From positions 58,280,001-58,344,000 of the forward strand of contig CM060733.1 in the NCBI GenBank assembly GCA_030704615.1: a stretch of DNA of 64,000 nt, read 5' to 3'. Shown piece after piece: positions 44,264 to 56,330 of the stretch; positions within the stretch are counted from its first letter, which is position 1; each line of letters opens with the position of its first letter. The notes under the pieces were generated by a model. It searched no databases. It was not told where the DNA came from and saw only the letters and a list, made by a program, of their open reading frames with translations. The translations under genes were made by a program, and so were the position numbers. This DNA comes from Takakia lepidozioides. Its lineage: Eukaryota > Streptophyta > Takakiopsida > Takakiales > Takakiaceae.

Positions 44264-47200
44264 CCTAAAAGGAAGGGATGTTGCATGAACAGAGGATGAC
44301 ATCAGCATTCCAGTGGATGCCAAGGTGCCGATTCTGAAGGAGTTTCACAAACACATCAATGATCCGTCATGGCATTTCTCCTGTAAGCTTCAACTAAACT
44401 TTCACTCAGTAATATGATTCAGGGATATGTACTGTACCATCAACAATTTTGATTGGGATGAATGAAATGAAGTGAAAAGTAAGCGATAAGCATGTACAAG
44501 AGAGTCTGTTGGCCCATAGGTCTTGGATAAAGCAATCCTGGACACCACAAACACCTTAGCCTTACTGAGATATACTATCTCTGGAATTTTTACAACAACT
44601 CACAGCAGCTGCAATCATATGACTAAGCATGGTTGTGTCTGTTTATGGATGTGAGGGTAGGCGGGATGAATGACTACAAGGATTTAATGGATAAATTCCA
44701 TTTTGTATCCCATGCCTTGTTAGGCCTTCCCAAAGGGTGTGTTTCCTTACCTATGCTCCTATCCATGTACGTGTCTGTCTAGTATGAGCACCTTGGTTAC
44801 TGATGTAGAGCCAAAAAGAGATTCCAGAGAGGCACTACAAGGTTCAAAGTATGTTATGTATACCTACACGACAGTGACTCACAAGTCCACAATCAAGTTC
44901 ACAATCCTTTGCCACTACACTAAAGAGGCAATTTCCTAGGCTCAACGTAGAAGATGATTTAATGGCAATGATCCAGTCTGCAGATGAGATTAGGCTTTGG
45001 GCCTAATAAACAACAATGCCTGGCAAGTTTAAACAGCAGTGTCATACGTGACCACCTTGCAAGCCCTTAGATTAAAAATTAAGGGGGGCGACCATATTTT
45101 TGTTATTGATTTCTCCTTGTTCAGAAAGAGCAAAATTGAAAGTTACATCTAAGCAGACAGAAGATTCTAAAATTGGTGTGCAGATACCAAGAAGTGATTG
45201 AAGAAATTGCAGAACGCATGGGAGATGGGATGGCTATTTTCATTGCTTCTGAGGTAGGTCTCTTTTCTTTCAATTGTACCTCTACTGCAATTGCCCCATG
45301 TACCTGTAAAAAGAGGTAAAAGAAGGACGCTGACTGGAAACAGCATAATCATGGGACCTCCATTCTGTATATGAGAAAGCTTAATCTGCTGATGAGTCTG
45401 TTTACAGGGATGAGAATTCGCCTCAGAGTAGAATGATGAGGTTTCTTACTGCACTCCTGCTATATCCTCTAGATGGAAATCGATTCGACAAATGTGTCTG
45501 GTTGCACTGCCAGAGAAGAACGAAAGAATGAAACTTCACAATATACACCGGGGCCCACAGAGTGAGAGAGAGCCAGAATTAAAGACAGTTAATAACTCCA
45601 CCAGGAGAGCAAGAAAGCAGAAAAAGACATCATCTATGGGATTACCTGAGGGCCAAATAAATGGGAGATGGAAAGAATGAGAGAGCAACTTTATAACGTC
45701 TGTGGGAAGTTCAAAGAGCTTATGGTACAACAGAAAGCAATAAACATGAAATTGGGTCCTCAACAAGCAGCCTAAAAACTCGGATTCAACATGAGAGATT
45801 CTCTGAAGAGATGGAGAGGGGGAGAGTTATTATGTGTACAGGGGGTTCCAAGGGCTAACAAAAGAGAAATAAAATGAAATGGTACTTTATAACGTCCGTG
45901 GAAAGCTCCTAGAGCTTATGGGACAAAATGGAAGAAAATATGAGAGAGGAAACAAAACCAGAGCCAAAAATAAAACTATTGCTTGAGAGAGGAGAGGAAG
46001 AAAGCAAAAAAGAAATATTATAATCTCTGCAGGAGCCAAAAACCTTGTGGGACATGCAGTATATGGAAGAACAATGAAGAAAACCGCTGAAGAGCAAGTG
46101 GAGGAGACAAAGAAGAAATAATTTAAATAGCTTATAAGAGCATTTCCTACCTTCTGCTCTAAATTCTGTTTTGTCCATGGCAGCCCCAGAGGACCATGGG
46201 ACACGATAGAACAGTGAGGGAGAGAGAAGGTGCTGGTTTCAAGGCATTTTTACTATATGATTGTACAGGTGGAGACAGTAGCCGACTACGACGAGTATTG
46301 TCACTATGTGGCGGGGCTTGTAGGGTTGGGTCAATCGCGTCTTTTTTACGCCGGAGGTCTTGAAGATTTTGCTCCTGACATTCTTTCCAACTCCATGGGA
46401 TTATTTATCCAGGTACTGCCTGGAAGTCTCTCTTACTTGTATAAAGAGTCATGCAATGCATTTGTTTCAGTTCACATTTTTCATACTGCTGGCTGATGTA
46501 AGCCAAATAGAAGGCTGAGTGGTCAATCCTTTTCTTCCAAGATGCACTGGACAAAATAAAGGCCAAATCATTTTGACAGCAGTTACGTTCTGCAAACTTT
46601 ATGTAATCCTCCACTTTTATGGACTCGGACCATGCTGGAAGGTGATGGCAGAAGGTTCACCGCCAACAACCTCTCTACATCATTCACCAGTCCAGGTTGA
46701 TCAAAAGTGGCTTGAAAGGGGTGACTTCTTGATATACACCTGGGCCTTTATAGGACAATTTTACGGTCTGAATGAGGCCAGCATTCAGCTAGTGCTGACT
46801 GTGGTTTCCTGCTTGATTATCTCACAGGTAGCTTTTTAAAGCCAGATTTTGGTGGTTTCACATTTATTGTTAGACTCCTTCACAATTATATTAAGGCACA
46901 ATGGGGTTTGATGCTTTCTTCTGCTTGCATGGCTTCAGAAAACAAATATCATTAGAGATTACCTGGAAGATATCAACAAATTGCCGGCGCCTCGCATGTT
47001 TTGGCCACGTGAAATCTGGGGCAAATATGCAAAGAAACTTGAGGTGGGTGCTTAACAGCCCTTTCTGTCATCCTGACGTCAAGTTTCTTTTTCTTCTTCT
47101 TTTCTGTTTCTCATGATCTATTTTGAAGTAGTTCTTGGTTTGTTTGACCCTTGTCCCATGGGCTCTTTTGGTCCTCTGTGGACGTAATAAAGTTTCTCAC

Positions 47201-50200
47201 TTTCTGTCTTTCTCCTCTCCTGTAGTTGTTTCGTATGTCTTGTGGATGGAAGAAATTTTGTTCTTCTTCCTTTTCCTTTTTCTACTTCTTTCTCTGACAT
47301 CAGAAGAGAACTTATGGAACGTGTGAGGAAATCAGCCAATCTTACAGCAAAACTGCACCTCTTTCTGGAGACATTCTTGGTCCTCCATGACGATAGAATC
47401 TTCCGGCCCAATTACCTGCCTGCAGCTCTATCCCCCTCTCTTCCAAGGGCATTAACAACATCTAATGAGTACATTCTTCTAAGGGCATTGGGGAGGTTCA
47501 GGGTGGGCTCCCACAGTCTGCAGATAGAGACTGGTAGGTGGGACAACCTTCAATGGGAGGACTGCGTATGCCCCGCTTGTGCTTGGAACAACAGGGGAAT
47601 CGAAGTGAAGAAGATTTCTTCTTTCACTGCCCTTTTCACTATGAGGTCCGTGGGGGATTCAATTGTCTCTTCCGTGATACCCAATCTCTTATCATTACGA
47701 GGATCAAAAGTGCTTGGCAGCTCACTGCATGCGGCATTGACTCGTAGACAATCCCTTGAGCAATAGTTGCTTTTGGGCTGCTTGTGGAGGGGCTTCCTGC
47801 GGACGTTGTAAAGTTCCATTTCATTTCATTTCATTTCTCTTATCCCATAAGCTCTTTGAGCTTTCCAAGTACGTTATGAAGTACACCATTTCACTTCATT
47901 TCTGACTGCAATCGTAAGCTGCTAAGATTTGATGTTGCCCTGATGGTTCCATTGTGCTTTTGCCCAACCTTGTTTGAAACAAATGAACTATTCACATTTA
48001 AGTGGATTAAGGGCAGTATTGTAATCCTCAATAGGGACATGGGGGAGAACCTGGTAACTATTGTGGATTCAGATCCTCATGTGCTGTAGGCAAGTGATTT
48101 TACTGTTCCCAATCAATACTCTCCAAACATTGTGCTTGAAGGTGAAGCAGGCTTTAGGCTTGTTCAGGAATGCTTTTTACTCACTATTTGTGTTTGTTAC
48201 TGTGCTAATGCAGTAGCTGTAGCCTTGCAGGACTTTAAATATGAAGAAAATGCAGAAGCAGCAGTGAAGTGCTTGAATCAGATGATTACAAATGCTCTGT
48301 CGCATGCAACTGATTGTCTTCAATACATGGCTGCCATTGATAACCCTGGAAATCTCGTCTTTTGTGCCATTCCACAGGTGAGAGAGAAGAAGCTAGTTAT
48401 AAACCTGTGCATGTTGTAGCCTTGTAGTCAGAGACCCGCCTTGTCTGTTGATCTAGCAGAAAGAAGGGCAGATGGAAGGGCTTGCATGAAAGGTGAGTAC
48501 TGATGCTGTAGCCTTCTGGCCTGTCTATTTTGGACAGAGCAGAAGTGGGGCAAAGGGGAAAGGGGAACAAGAGGACAGCAGAATGAGGGTGAGTAATGTT
48601 GCTGAAGGCTTGACTTGAGTAGACCTACCCTTGTAGATAAAGTTGGTTTCCAGAATAGCAGCTCTTTACCGCGGTAGTCTGAAGGGACATGAGATGACGT
48701 TTCTGTAGCCTTGTGGCTATAGACCCAAATAAGAGGGAACAGCCACTACCTTTGTGAGGAGCTCACTGAAGGAGTTACCTTGATTTTAAACAGTTCGTTC
48801 GGGCTTTCCAGATTTCCTCTAGAAAGCCCTTCACACAAGCATCACCTGCTGTGTTTGATCTGCCCAGCAGTAAGACCCCAACAGGACCAGGCTTTAGGCT
48901 CAGCTGTGAGATTTTGAATCTGAGAGGGATAAAGAGAGGTCTGGGGGGAGGAAGAACAAGTGGGATAGGATGAAAACGTTCTTGCAGTTTGTTGCCACTG
49001 AAAGGGGTTGATCACAGATAATGGCTATGGGTACGCTGGCTATGTGCTACAACAACATCCAAGTCTTCAGACGAGTAGTTGAGATCAGGCGTGGTAAGTG
49101 ACTACATGAAATGGAGCAGTTGGTTACTTGTTTTATGCACTTTACACTGAAATTTGTGCTCTTGGCCATGAGTGATGTACTCAGGAAACCAATTTTTTCT
49201 TATGCTGAAGTACAGATAAGCATGGTTTAACCGGCACTTTACTCCTAGAGACTATTTGTAACTTTCTGTAGTGTAACCTAGCAAAAAGAGATATGAGCTC
49301 TTGGAAAACTCTGCACAACATTCGAGTCATGATTAGCGTCAAGTGAATGTAGTCCTAATTATCGAGCATCTTCTTTGGTACGGGGTTGTATGGGGATCAG
49401 CCCTCACAATCATACCTAATTTTTCATGATCATGATCTATAAGGTTGGACACATCAAGTCATCGAAGTTCAGAATCAATTACATTTTAACACTATGAGCC
49501 AAACAATTGAAACCTGTACAATAGTCACTGATTATCAACTCCTTGGATTGCAGGGCTGACAGCAAAGATATTGGAGGTTAAGACGATGCAAGATGTATAT
49601 GGAGCTTTTCTTGACTTCTCTTCCATACTGGCTACCAAGGCATACTTCATGCTATCACTGTCTCCATATTTCATTTTATTCTCACCCTCCCTCTCCACCT
49701 TTTTTCTCTTCAGCATGACATGTAGTGCAACCACAGCCATGGCGGGTTTGTGTGAAGTCTCCCCACAGTCCTAAGTTGTCAATGCCAGCCATGGGGCTTA
49801 CACAAATTGGCCCTACTAAATGGTGCCGGAAGAGTGAGAAGGGGATAGACATATCAATCGAGTGCATTAGAATGTACTCATATGACGTTGTTTGCCGTTA
49901 GCCTCGTGGCCATAGACCCCGTGCCCAGTTTGGTCAGAACAAAAGGGAATGGAAAGACCTTTCTGAGGGGCTCACTCTGGTAGTGCGACTTTACCTTTAT
50001 AGACAATTAGTTCGGGATTTCCAGATATCCTCTAGAATGCCCTTCACACACGCAAATTAGACCCCAAGAGGGCCAGGGCTTTAGGCTCAACCTCAAGATT
50101 TTGAAAGTTGGTGAACAGAGGTGCAAGGACAATGTTCTTGATTGTCCTGAAGAGGGTCACTCTCTGGTGAGAATACCCTGGACAATGTATCAGAAAATGG

Positions 50201-52505
50201 ATATTGTCTCTAGGCTCCCGCACATTGGGCAATTACAATCTCAGCGTACTGAAAGGATCACAGGCCCTGGACGCAGAAGACTGTACCTCAGCTCGAAAGA
50301 TATCGAATACAAAGCCATTGAAGCTGCTGACCACAGCCTATTGCACATCCAGGCCTAGACCATCGAGGGTGTGCACTGTTGACAGAAGAAGCCCTGCACG
50401 GTGTGCAGAGAACATGCGGATATTGAGCACCCTCCCCTGATCTCTTGTCCTAACCTCTACCTGCTCCACATAAGTCCCACGATCAGTGATCACGCTTGGC
50501 TGCAGTAATGAACGCTCTCTGCATCTGTTTACTTTTCAAAGGTAGGCTTCCCATCCCGAGTTTAAATTTCAGTCTAGTGCTGGGCCCTTCAGATCATCCT
50601 TAAGGTCCTCTCGCTCATGTCATAGACTGGAAACAAGTGAAGGTTTATGCCTAACTTCATTCAATCGGACAGTCTTTGGGCATCAGACATGACTTTGGTC
50701 ACATCCCCCTCCAGGTCAGCTTAGGGTCAACTCTTCTGGACTAATATTCAGGTACTTGACAATCTCTTCTCCCCTTTTCCGCCAAGACATAGCCTGTTTA
50801 ACAGAACGGTCTTACTTCCAAGAAATAGCGTTGATTAGTTTAAGGTATCTGGTATTCGGCATGCGATTCAACTGACCCCACCATCTGACCTTGAATTCAT
50901 CATGTTGAGAGCTTAAGGGAGGTATGCCAAATTCGCCCCGAACATCCACATCAACAGGACCGTCTTGCTTCCAAGAAATAGCATCGATTATTTTAGGGAA
51001 TCTGGTATTCGGCATGCGATTCAACTGACCCCACCATCTGACCTTGAATTCATCATGTTGAGAGCTTAAGGGAGGCTTGCCAAACTCACCCTGAACAGCC
51101 ACGTTAGCTGTTCTAGAGGAAGCCGACATGCTTTCTTTGAGCACGGCGACCTGAATGGATACTAAATACTTAGCCTGGTTGGAATTGTCGACCCTCGGGA
51201 GCAGATGCGTACTCCAAGGCCGGCCTAATAATGTTCCAAAGCATGGTCCTTTTAACTTCAGTATTAATCCCTCTGCAGTCAAAAAATTTAGTGAGACCCA
51301 AAGCTTTGCGTGTAGCTGATTGAATCACTTTCTGTATATGCGCATCCCAGTAACAGTTGGAGGAAAACTTGACTGCATTAGACTAGGGGTGGAAGTGTAA
51401 ATGGGAGAGTTTGTCGTGCAGCAGGTTAATATGAAGGACCCAGCTGCAACATTGACTCTCAAGCATGTGGATGAAATCCAACAACTTTGCAGTTTGCAGT
51501 TAAACAGCAGGCAGGCTATTCCTTTCTTTTCTGTGTACTCAGACACTGTCTAAGAAGCCTTAAAGTGACTGTGGATCCACTGGCCCCCTATCCTATTTGA
51601 TTTAATTGCAAATCGTTCATCCTATGTGAATTATGTGTGTGAATACCTCTGGATTTCTCTAGGATCTCTTCCTAGAGACATTCAGTTGTCACTGAAAAGC
51701 GGCTGCAGTCTGTCGGGATTGATGGCATGCTACTTTTGTATGCTTACAGGCGAGCCTCTACAAAAGAGAGCAAGCTCGCACATGAAGCTTTCTTGGTATG
51801 TGACCTGCACCCCCCTTCTTTGTTACTGTGATGTGTTTGAATAGTGGAACAAGCTTATCCTAAAACACGTCTGGTACTTTACATAGAAAGTTCACTGCCG
51901 TTGTAGTGAGCTCTTTTCCAGTACGCAAGTACCACAAGTACAGGGATATAAGCGCAGGTTATTGGGTCTGACTGAGAGAGTTTCTTGTCAGTGATGCCTA
52001 CCAAATATTTTTTATGGGAGGAAGATTCCGGTTCCAAAACTCTTGGTGTGCCATGTCGTGGAGCTTATTTGAAAGCGTAGTGTAGCAGCCTGACACTTCG
52101 AGTTCACAGGGGCATGTCAGAGATGTGCAAGTTTAATTTTGTCTCAATTTATTTATTTTTTAAATCTGATGTTAGGGATGTCCATTTTCATGAAGAAAGA
52201 AAAGCCATGGTTCTATCATTGACAGTGAAAAGGGACAACATAGTTACTCACCTGAACCACATCCTGGAAACCACTTGCAACTACTGGCCAGGGTATATCC
52301 CAATCCCTCCCTTTGTCGCCTGGCCTCTGCCCAACTGAATACATATCTACTATGCCAAGCATTCTTTAAGGAATTTGACTTCTCAGAGATTGACTGTTGA
52401 CATGCACCTTGTTCTGGTGTTTGTTTGTTGAATGCTTTGGTGCAGGCAGGGGCACTATTGGTACTCATGACAGCCATGCTCCTCATCGTTTGGAGGTCGG
52501 TGTAG
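42562..52505 (+). CDS. SQS: Squalene synthase (farnesyl-diphosphate farnesyltransferase), 12 exons, diverged motif I
   Basis: The enzyme couples two farnesyl diphosphates to squalene, the first committed sterol step, on the ER membrane. Exons inferred from homology and splice phase: 42562-42756, 43350-43392, 44293-44382, 44661-44736, 45184-45253, 46269-46412, 46939-47043, 48231-48377, 49018-49093, 49554-49639, 51676-51795, 52446-52505. Together they give 1,212 nt, 403 codons plus stop, near the usual 400-415, with no internal stop. The start [14 protein letters not shown] fits plant enzymes. Motif II ([14 protein letters not shown]), [32 protein letters not shown] and FCAIPQ are intact, and the last exon encodes a hydrophobic anchor ([14 protein letters not shown]). 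Oddities: motif I reads NAVEDD where DTVEDD is usual; SRGF replaces SRSF; GLGQS replaces GLGLS; intron 10 has a GC donor. Exon 11 (51676-51795) is the weakest, resting on TEKRLQSV, matching phases and length. Introns hold LINE pieces. It may be a diverged paralogue. Confidence 0.85.
44076..44260 (-). repeat. LINE-A 3' fragment in intron 2 of squalene synthase, with (GA)n
   Basis: The fragment matches the LINE-A segment near 21600-21700 (minus strand FTNFESLE / CCGGGGTACTCTCACCAGAG-like) and is followed by a (GA)n run at 44218-44258. It is about 30 bp from the exon 3 acceptor. Confidence 0.7.
45640..46140 (-). repeat. LINE-B 3'-tail fragments in intron 5
   Basis: CTTTATAACGTCCGTGGAAA and AGAGCTTATGGGACAAAATG (about 45888-45931), plus the diverged CTTTATAACGTCTGTGGGAA (about 45690-45710), are reverse-complement LINE-B tails. 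CAAAACCAGAGCC and ACTATTGCTTGAG continue the LINE-B 3' region to about 45990. Confidence 0.7.
47290..47905 (+). mobile_element. LINE family B copy in intron 7
   Basis: This copy of the LINE-B 3' part reads [60 protein letters not shown] and a shifted zinc-binding segment. It ends with GCGGACGTTGTAAAGTTCC and (ATTTC)n near 47820-47840. A second short tail (CTTTGAGCTTTCCAAGTACG) follows to 47905. Confidence 0.82.
48690..48925 (-). repeat. LINE-A 3' fragment in intron 8
   Basis: GTAGCCTTGTGGCTATAGAC, CAGATTTCCTCTAGAAAGCC and CTTCACACAAGCATCACCTG match, on the minus strand, the 3' third of LINE-A as at 21370-21540. Weaker echoes of GTAGCCTTGT occur at 48413, 48509 and 48700. Confidence 0.65.
49869..51380 (-). 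mobile_element. LINE-A copy in intron 10, minus strand, with internal tandem duplication
   Basis: The 3' end lies at 49869 (minus-strand CATATGAGTACATTC). The zinc-binding region at 50232-50044 reads [15 protein letters not shown]. Upstream, 51282-50812 encodes [20 protein letters not shown] and twice [20 protein letters not shown], because 153 bp are duplicated in tandem (50801-50953 and 50954-51106). The 5' end near 51380 lacks reverse transcriptase. It enlarges intron 10 to about 2 kb. Confidence 0.8.
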
Positions 52506-55500
52506 CATGGGTGGTGAGGAGACAACCAGATGTTATGACTGGCCAGGGACTTTTATATTGAAGTTGAAACAGAGGTTTGGCTTGGATAGCCGATTGGCTA
52601 TAGCTTCGGGCTTTTTCCGCCAAATGAGGGATAAACCCTACTTTAAACTTGTGTAAATGAGAGGATTGTTCTCTAGTGGTCAGCTCTACGTCTTTCTTCT
52701 GGAAAGGTAGACGTGTTAATGCCTGGAGAATGCCGGACTGGGTATCAGGGGCATATTTAAAAAGGTCGTGTAAATTATTCAACTATCAGGAAACTAGTTC
52801 TGTACATTTTATGAATAAAGTACCCAATCTAGTCATCAACCTTGGCAAAATGGAGGTTGTGTCATTGTAACACCAACCAGTCTTACAGCCAACAGGAGCT
52901 GGACATTCTATATTTTGTTGTCAACAAGGTCGGCAAAGTTATGGTTGATGGAGGGTGGAAGGATGGTGAGTATTCTCCTATCCACGCTCTCGCTCTTCCA
53001 TGACACCCACCATCCAAGTGACAAGAGTACTGTAAAACCTTTTTTGGAGGTGGTGGACGTTGTGTTGCTTTATCTGCAACATCACTACGTGGAACTAGTG
53101 TTTCTTTTTTCATTTCTCAAAAGTTGGTGGCAAAGCCACCTATGAATTCTATCCAGCATCCATGTGGCGCAATAACGAAGTGGAAGGTTTAGAAAGGTGG
53201 ATATATGACAGGTGGCATGTTTTAACGGATGCATATAATATTCCACTACTGGCACGAATTATTTAGATTTTACCCCCCATAATTCCTCGGTACTATTAGC
53301 TGAGTCATTTTCCAGGGCCGGTGAAATCTGGTGGTAATTAATCGCCAGAAAAAGACACACAAAACAAAAATAAAAATACACTGGCCCGTTGGACTAAATT
53401 ATTGGTACCCTACATTTGTCTATTGAATTCAACTTGTGTAGGACTATATTAGGAGCTTCGATTCAGAGATTAACCGACGAGAACTTGGAAAGATTAAGCT
53501 AAGTTCAACATTATGATGTTTCATATAATCTGGAGATAGTTGTAACATATCAACATTGAAATCCCCAATGAAAATCATAGTTCAAGATCAAGGAGCTTTG
53601 AAGTAGAGTGTGAAGGAAATCTTCCGACTGCATTGTTGGGGGTTTAAATAAACTGCTATGACATGTGGCACTTTTCAGGTAAGTTGAATAAAATGCTAAT
53701 ACATTCACCACCATTATGTGTGGATATATCATGATCTGCCATGATTATCATAACAAGATTAAAACATTAAGTTTATTGGTGTTTATCAAATGCAGCCAAT
53801 TTGTACTTGAATATGAGACGCTTGAAGTTTATAATCTTTTGTTATATTGAAAGGATTGAGTATTTAATGATTACACAAGGAGATATGATAGATACGGTTA
53901 ATTCATATTAAGCCGATGTCCTTAATTTTTTTTTTCTAAGGGATACCTCCCCTTTTTGTAAGAAAAAGAAAACGTTTTCATCTCATCAAGGACCAGTGTT
54001 TTTATTTCTGGCGAAAATTCGCACTTTTTTTACCTCAAAAATCAAAATAGAATATTCTGTCGTAAATTCCCTATTTTCTCATGGATGAAATCGCCAAAAA
54101 TCGCAATATATATATATATATATTGGATGAATTCGCCTAATATGGATGATATACATGGATGAAAGTACAGAGGAGGATGATTCCGTCCAAATTTCAGTGG
54201 ATGAGCAGAAAATATGGCTATTCCCTGCAAAACTCAGTAGCCACTCCTGTTCTTTTTCAAATTTGAAAAAAAAAACACTGTCAAGCACCAACTTGTGGAC
54301 TTAAATATTTTTTATTTCTAAATGATTTAATGAATATAATTTTTCTTTTGTGCGAATCCTAGATAATGCGATATTATATGTGACACCAGTATGATCAAAT
54401 GGGCTTAAAGTTAATTCTTGAGCACAATGTATTGTTCGGGCTGCTGCTGGTTGTATGAGAATTTAAATTTGTGCGATGAGATGATTGAAAATTTCTTCAA
54501 CTTGTATTCCTTTTGTTATTTTTGTTGTATGTCTCCATAATATTTATCAATGTTTGATGAAAGGTATATAAATAATCACGTTTCATTCTTGTATATTGAC
54601 CTATGTGAGGCAAAATAAAATTTATTCAAACAATTAATAATATAGATGAGATTTTTATATAATTCTTGATTACACCTTCGGCTCCTTGACAAGTCCGTCC
54701 ATCTTAACTTTTAAGTTTCATAACTTCTAGCGAATAATTCCAAGTCTAGCATGTTTCTTTTGAGGTATTGATCTCTGTGCAAAGGTGTCCTTTTTATCTT
54801 TTCTCGCAATGCTGCTGCCCATTTTGCAAGATTATTAATTGTATCTCTTTGTGTAAACCTCCCGTGTTATTCGGATTATCAAACAAAGTAAAACATGTAA
54901 GACATGTCAAGTTGATTTTTGTAGCTTTGAAGTTTCAAAGTATATAATTTACCCGGAGTTATATAAAAAAAACCTTCATATAAACTTCATCTTTATTGTG
55001 TTATCCACATGTGTCCAAAGTAGCAATTCTAAAGTACCACAGAACTAGAAATTGAAGTTACTGCATAAATACTAAACAATATTGTCATATTTTGAATGAT
55101 ATTGCGTTAACAATCTAAATATTATTTGATATCCAGTCATGATAAGTTAGTTTCAAATTCAGGAAAGAGCCTCTCGCGTGAACAAACACATCATACTTTC
55201 AAAAGGTTAGGGGAAGATGTATACATTTAATTGATGAATTTAACTTATAATTGTTGAATCTAGAACAAATATAGAACTCTGTTATATTCTTACGTCGGCT
55301 GAAAGATTATTTTCGCAAGGGGAAAGTTGAGGTTTGTATATAAATGATAGCTATAATAGTAGATAGGTGTACTAGTGCATAGATGTAATATAATACTTGA
55401 GTTAGCATTCTCTCGATTTCCGCTCTAGTATCTCAAGGCCAAACCCTAGTCCTACATTTTGCAAATTCTAGAGGGGCTTTATCCTTGTCAGTCTGCCCTA

Positions 55501-56330
55501 TATTAGACAGTCTAGTATGTTTGCTGTTTTCCAGACATTCTTGAAGTGCTAAGTCGCATGAATTTCTACATAGAACCGAAGGAGGTCCATACATTATTCC
55601 GGAAAGTTGTCATTGTCAGCCCAGACACATTTGTGTGTCAACTTGTGTTACCTCACCTCCACAACACAACCTCGAGCAAACCAAGCCAAGTTTTATCAAA
55701 TAACATCGTATTGTAGCCCAATACTTCAGCAGAAGTTGAATCAATTGGGACCGGCAACAGATAAATCCTTTGCCGATGTCTACAGTGTATTTCTATACCC
55801 GACTAAATATGCTGGTAAACTGTTATTCAAGACCTGGTTTTGTGTGGGCATCCAACGGTTGTGTAGGCAGATTATAGATAGGTGACCACACCTGGGAGTT
55901 CTACAATAATCAGTGGATATGATATCCATCGACCATCCCAAGTTATCATTGGGAACTAAGGCATCTAAACCTATAAGAGCGGCAAGCCTCGTAGTTTCCA
56001 TCACTAAAGTCATGCGCAAGCTTGATTCCATATCCATTGCCTCGAGAAGCCACTTTACAATTAGCAATTGAGATCCAAATTATTCAGCTTCAAGCAGACA
56101 TGGACTTTTCAAAGGCCTCGATCGCTCTCCAAAAGAAAATCATCTCAAGGCTATTTGGAGGGCAAGCTTGTGATGACCCCACAGACTATGCCTCTATGGG
56201 ACTGAGCCAACTACTTTCTATTGCAGGTAAACACTAAACAGTCCCCATCATGACACAAACCCTTATGCTTTTCACTGCCTACAAATTCATTTGTATTTTT
56301 AATTAGCTATATCGGTTTCATTCCAATGCA
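52506..56330. other. Intergenic, no gene supported
   Basis: No convincing exon chain or domain. An (AT)n run lies near 54105-54123. Around 55600-56240 frames of 70-90 codons appear on both strands; the plus-strand KASIALQKKIISRLFGGQAC (near 56116-56170) may be the degraded start of the transposase relic that follows. Confidence 0.5.

Noticed and set aside
44739-44939. Alternative squalene synthase exon (GSKYVM...)
   Set aside because: The exon at 44661-44736 ([17 protein letters not shown]) matches the family better and has consistent splice phases.
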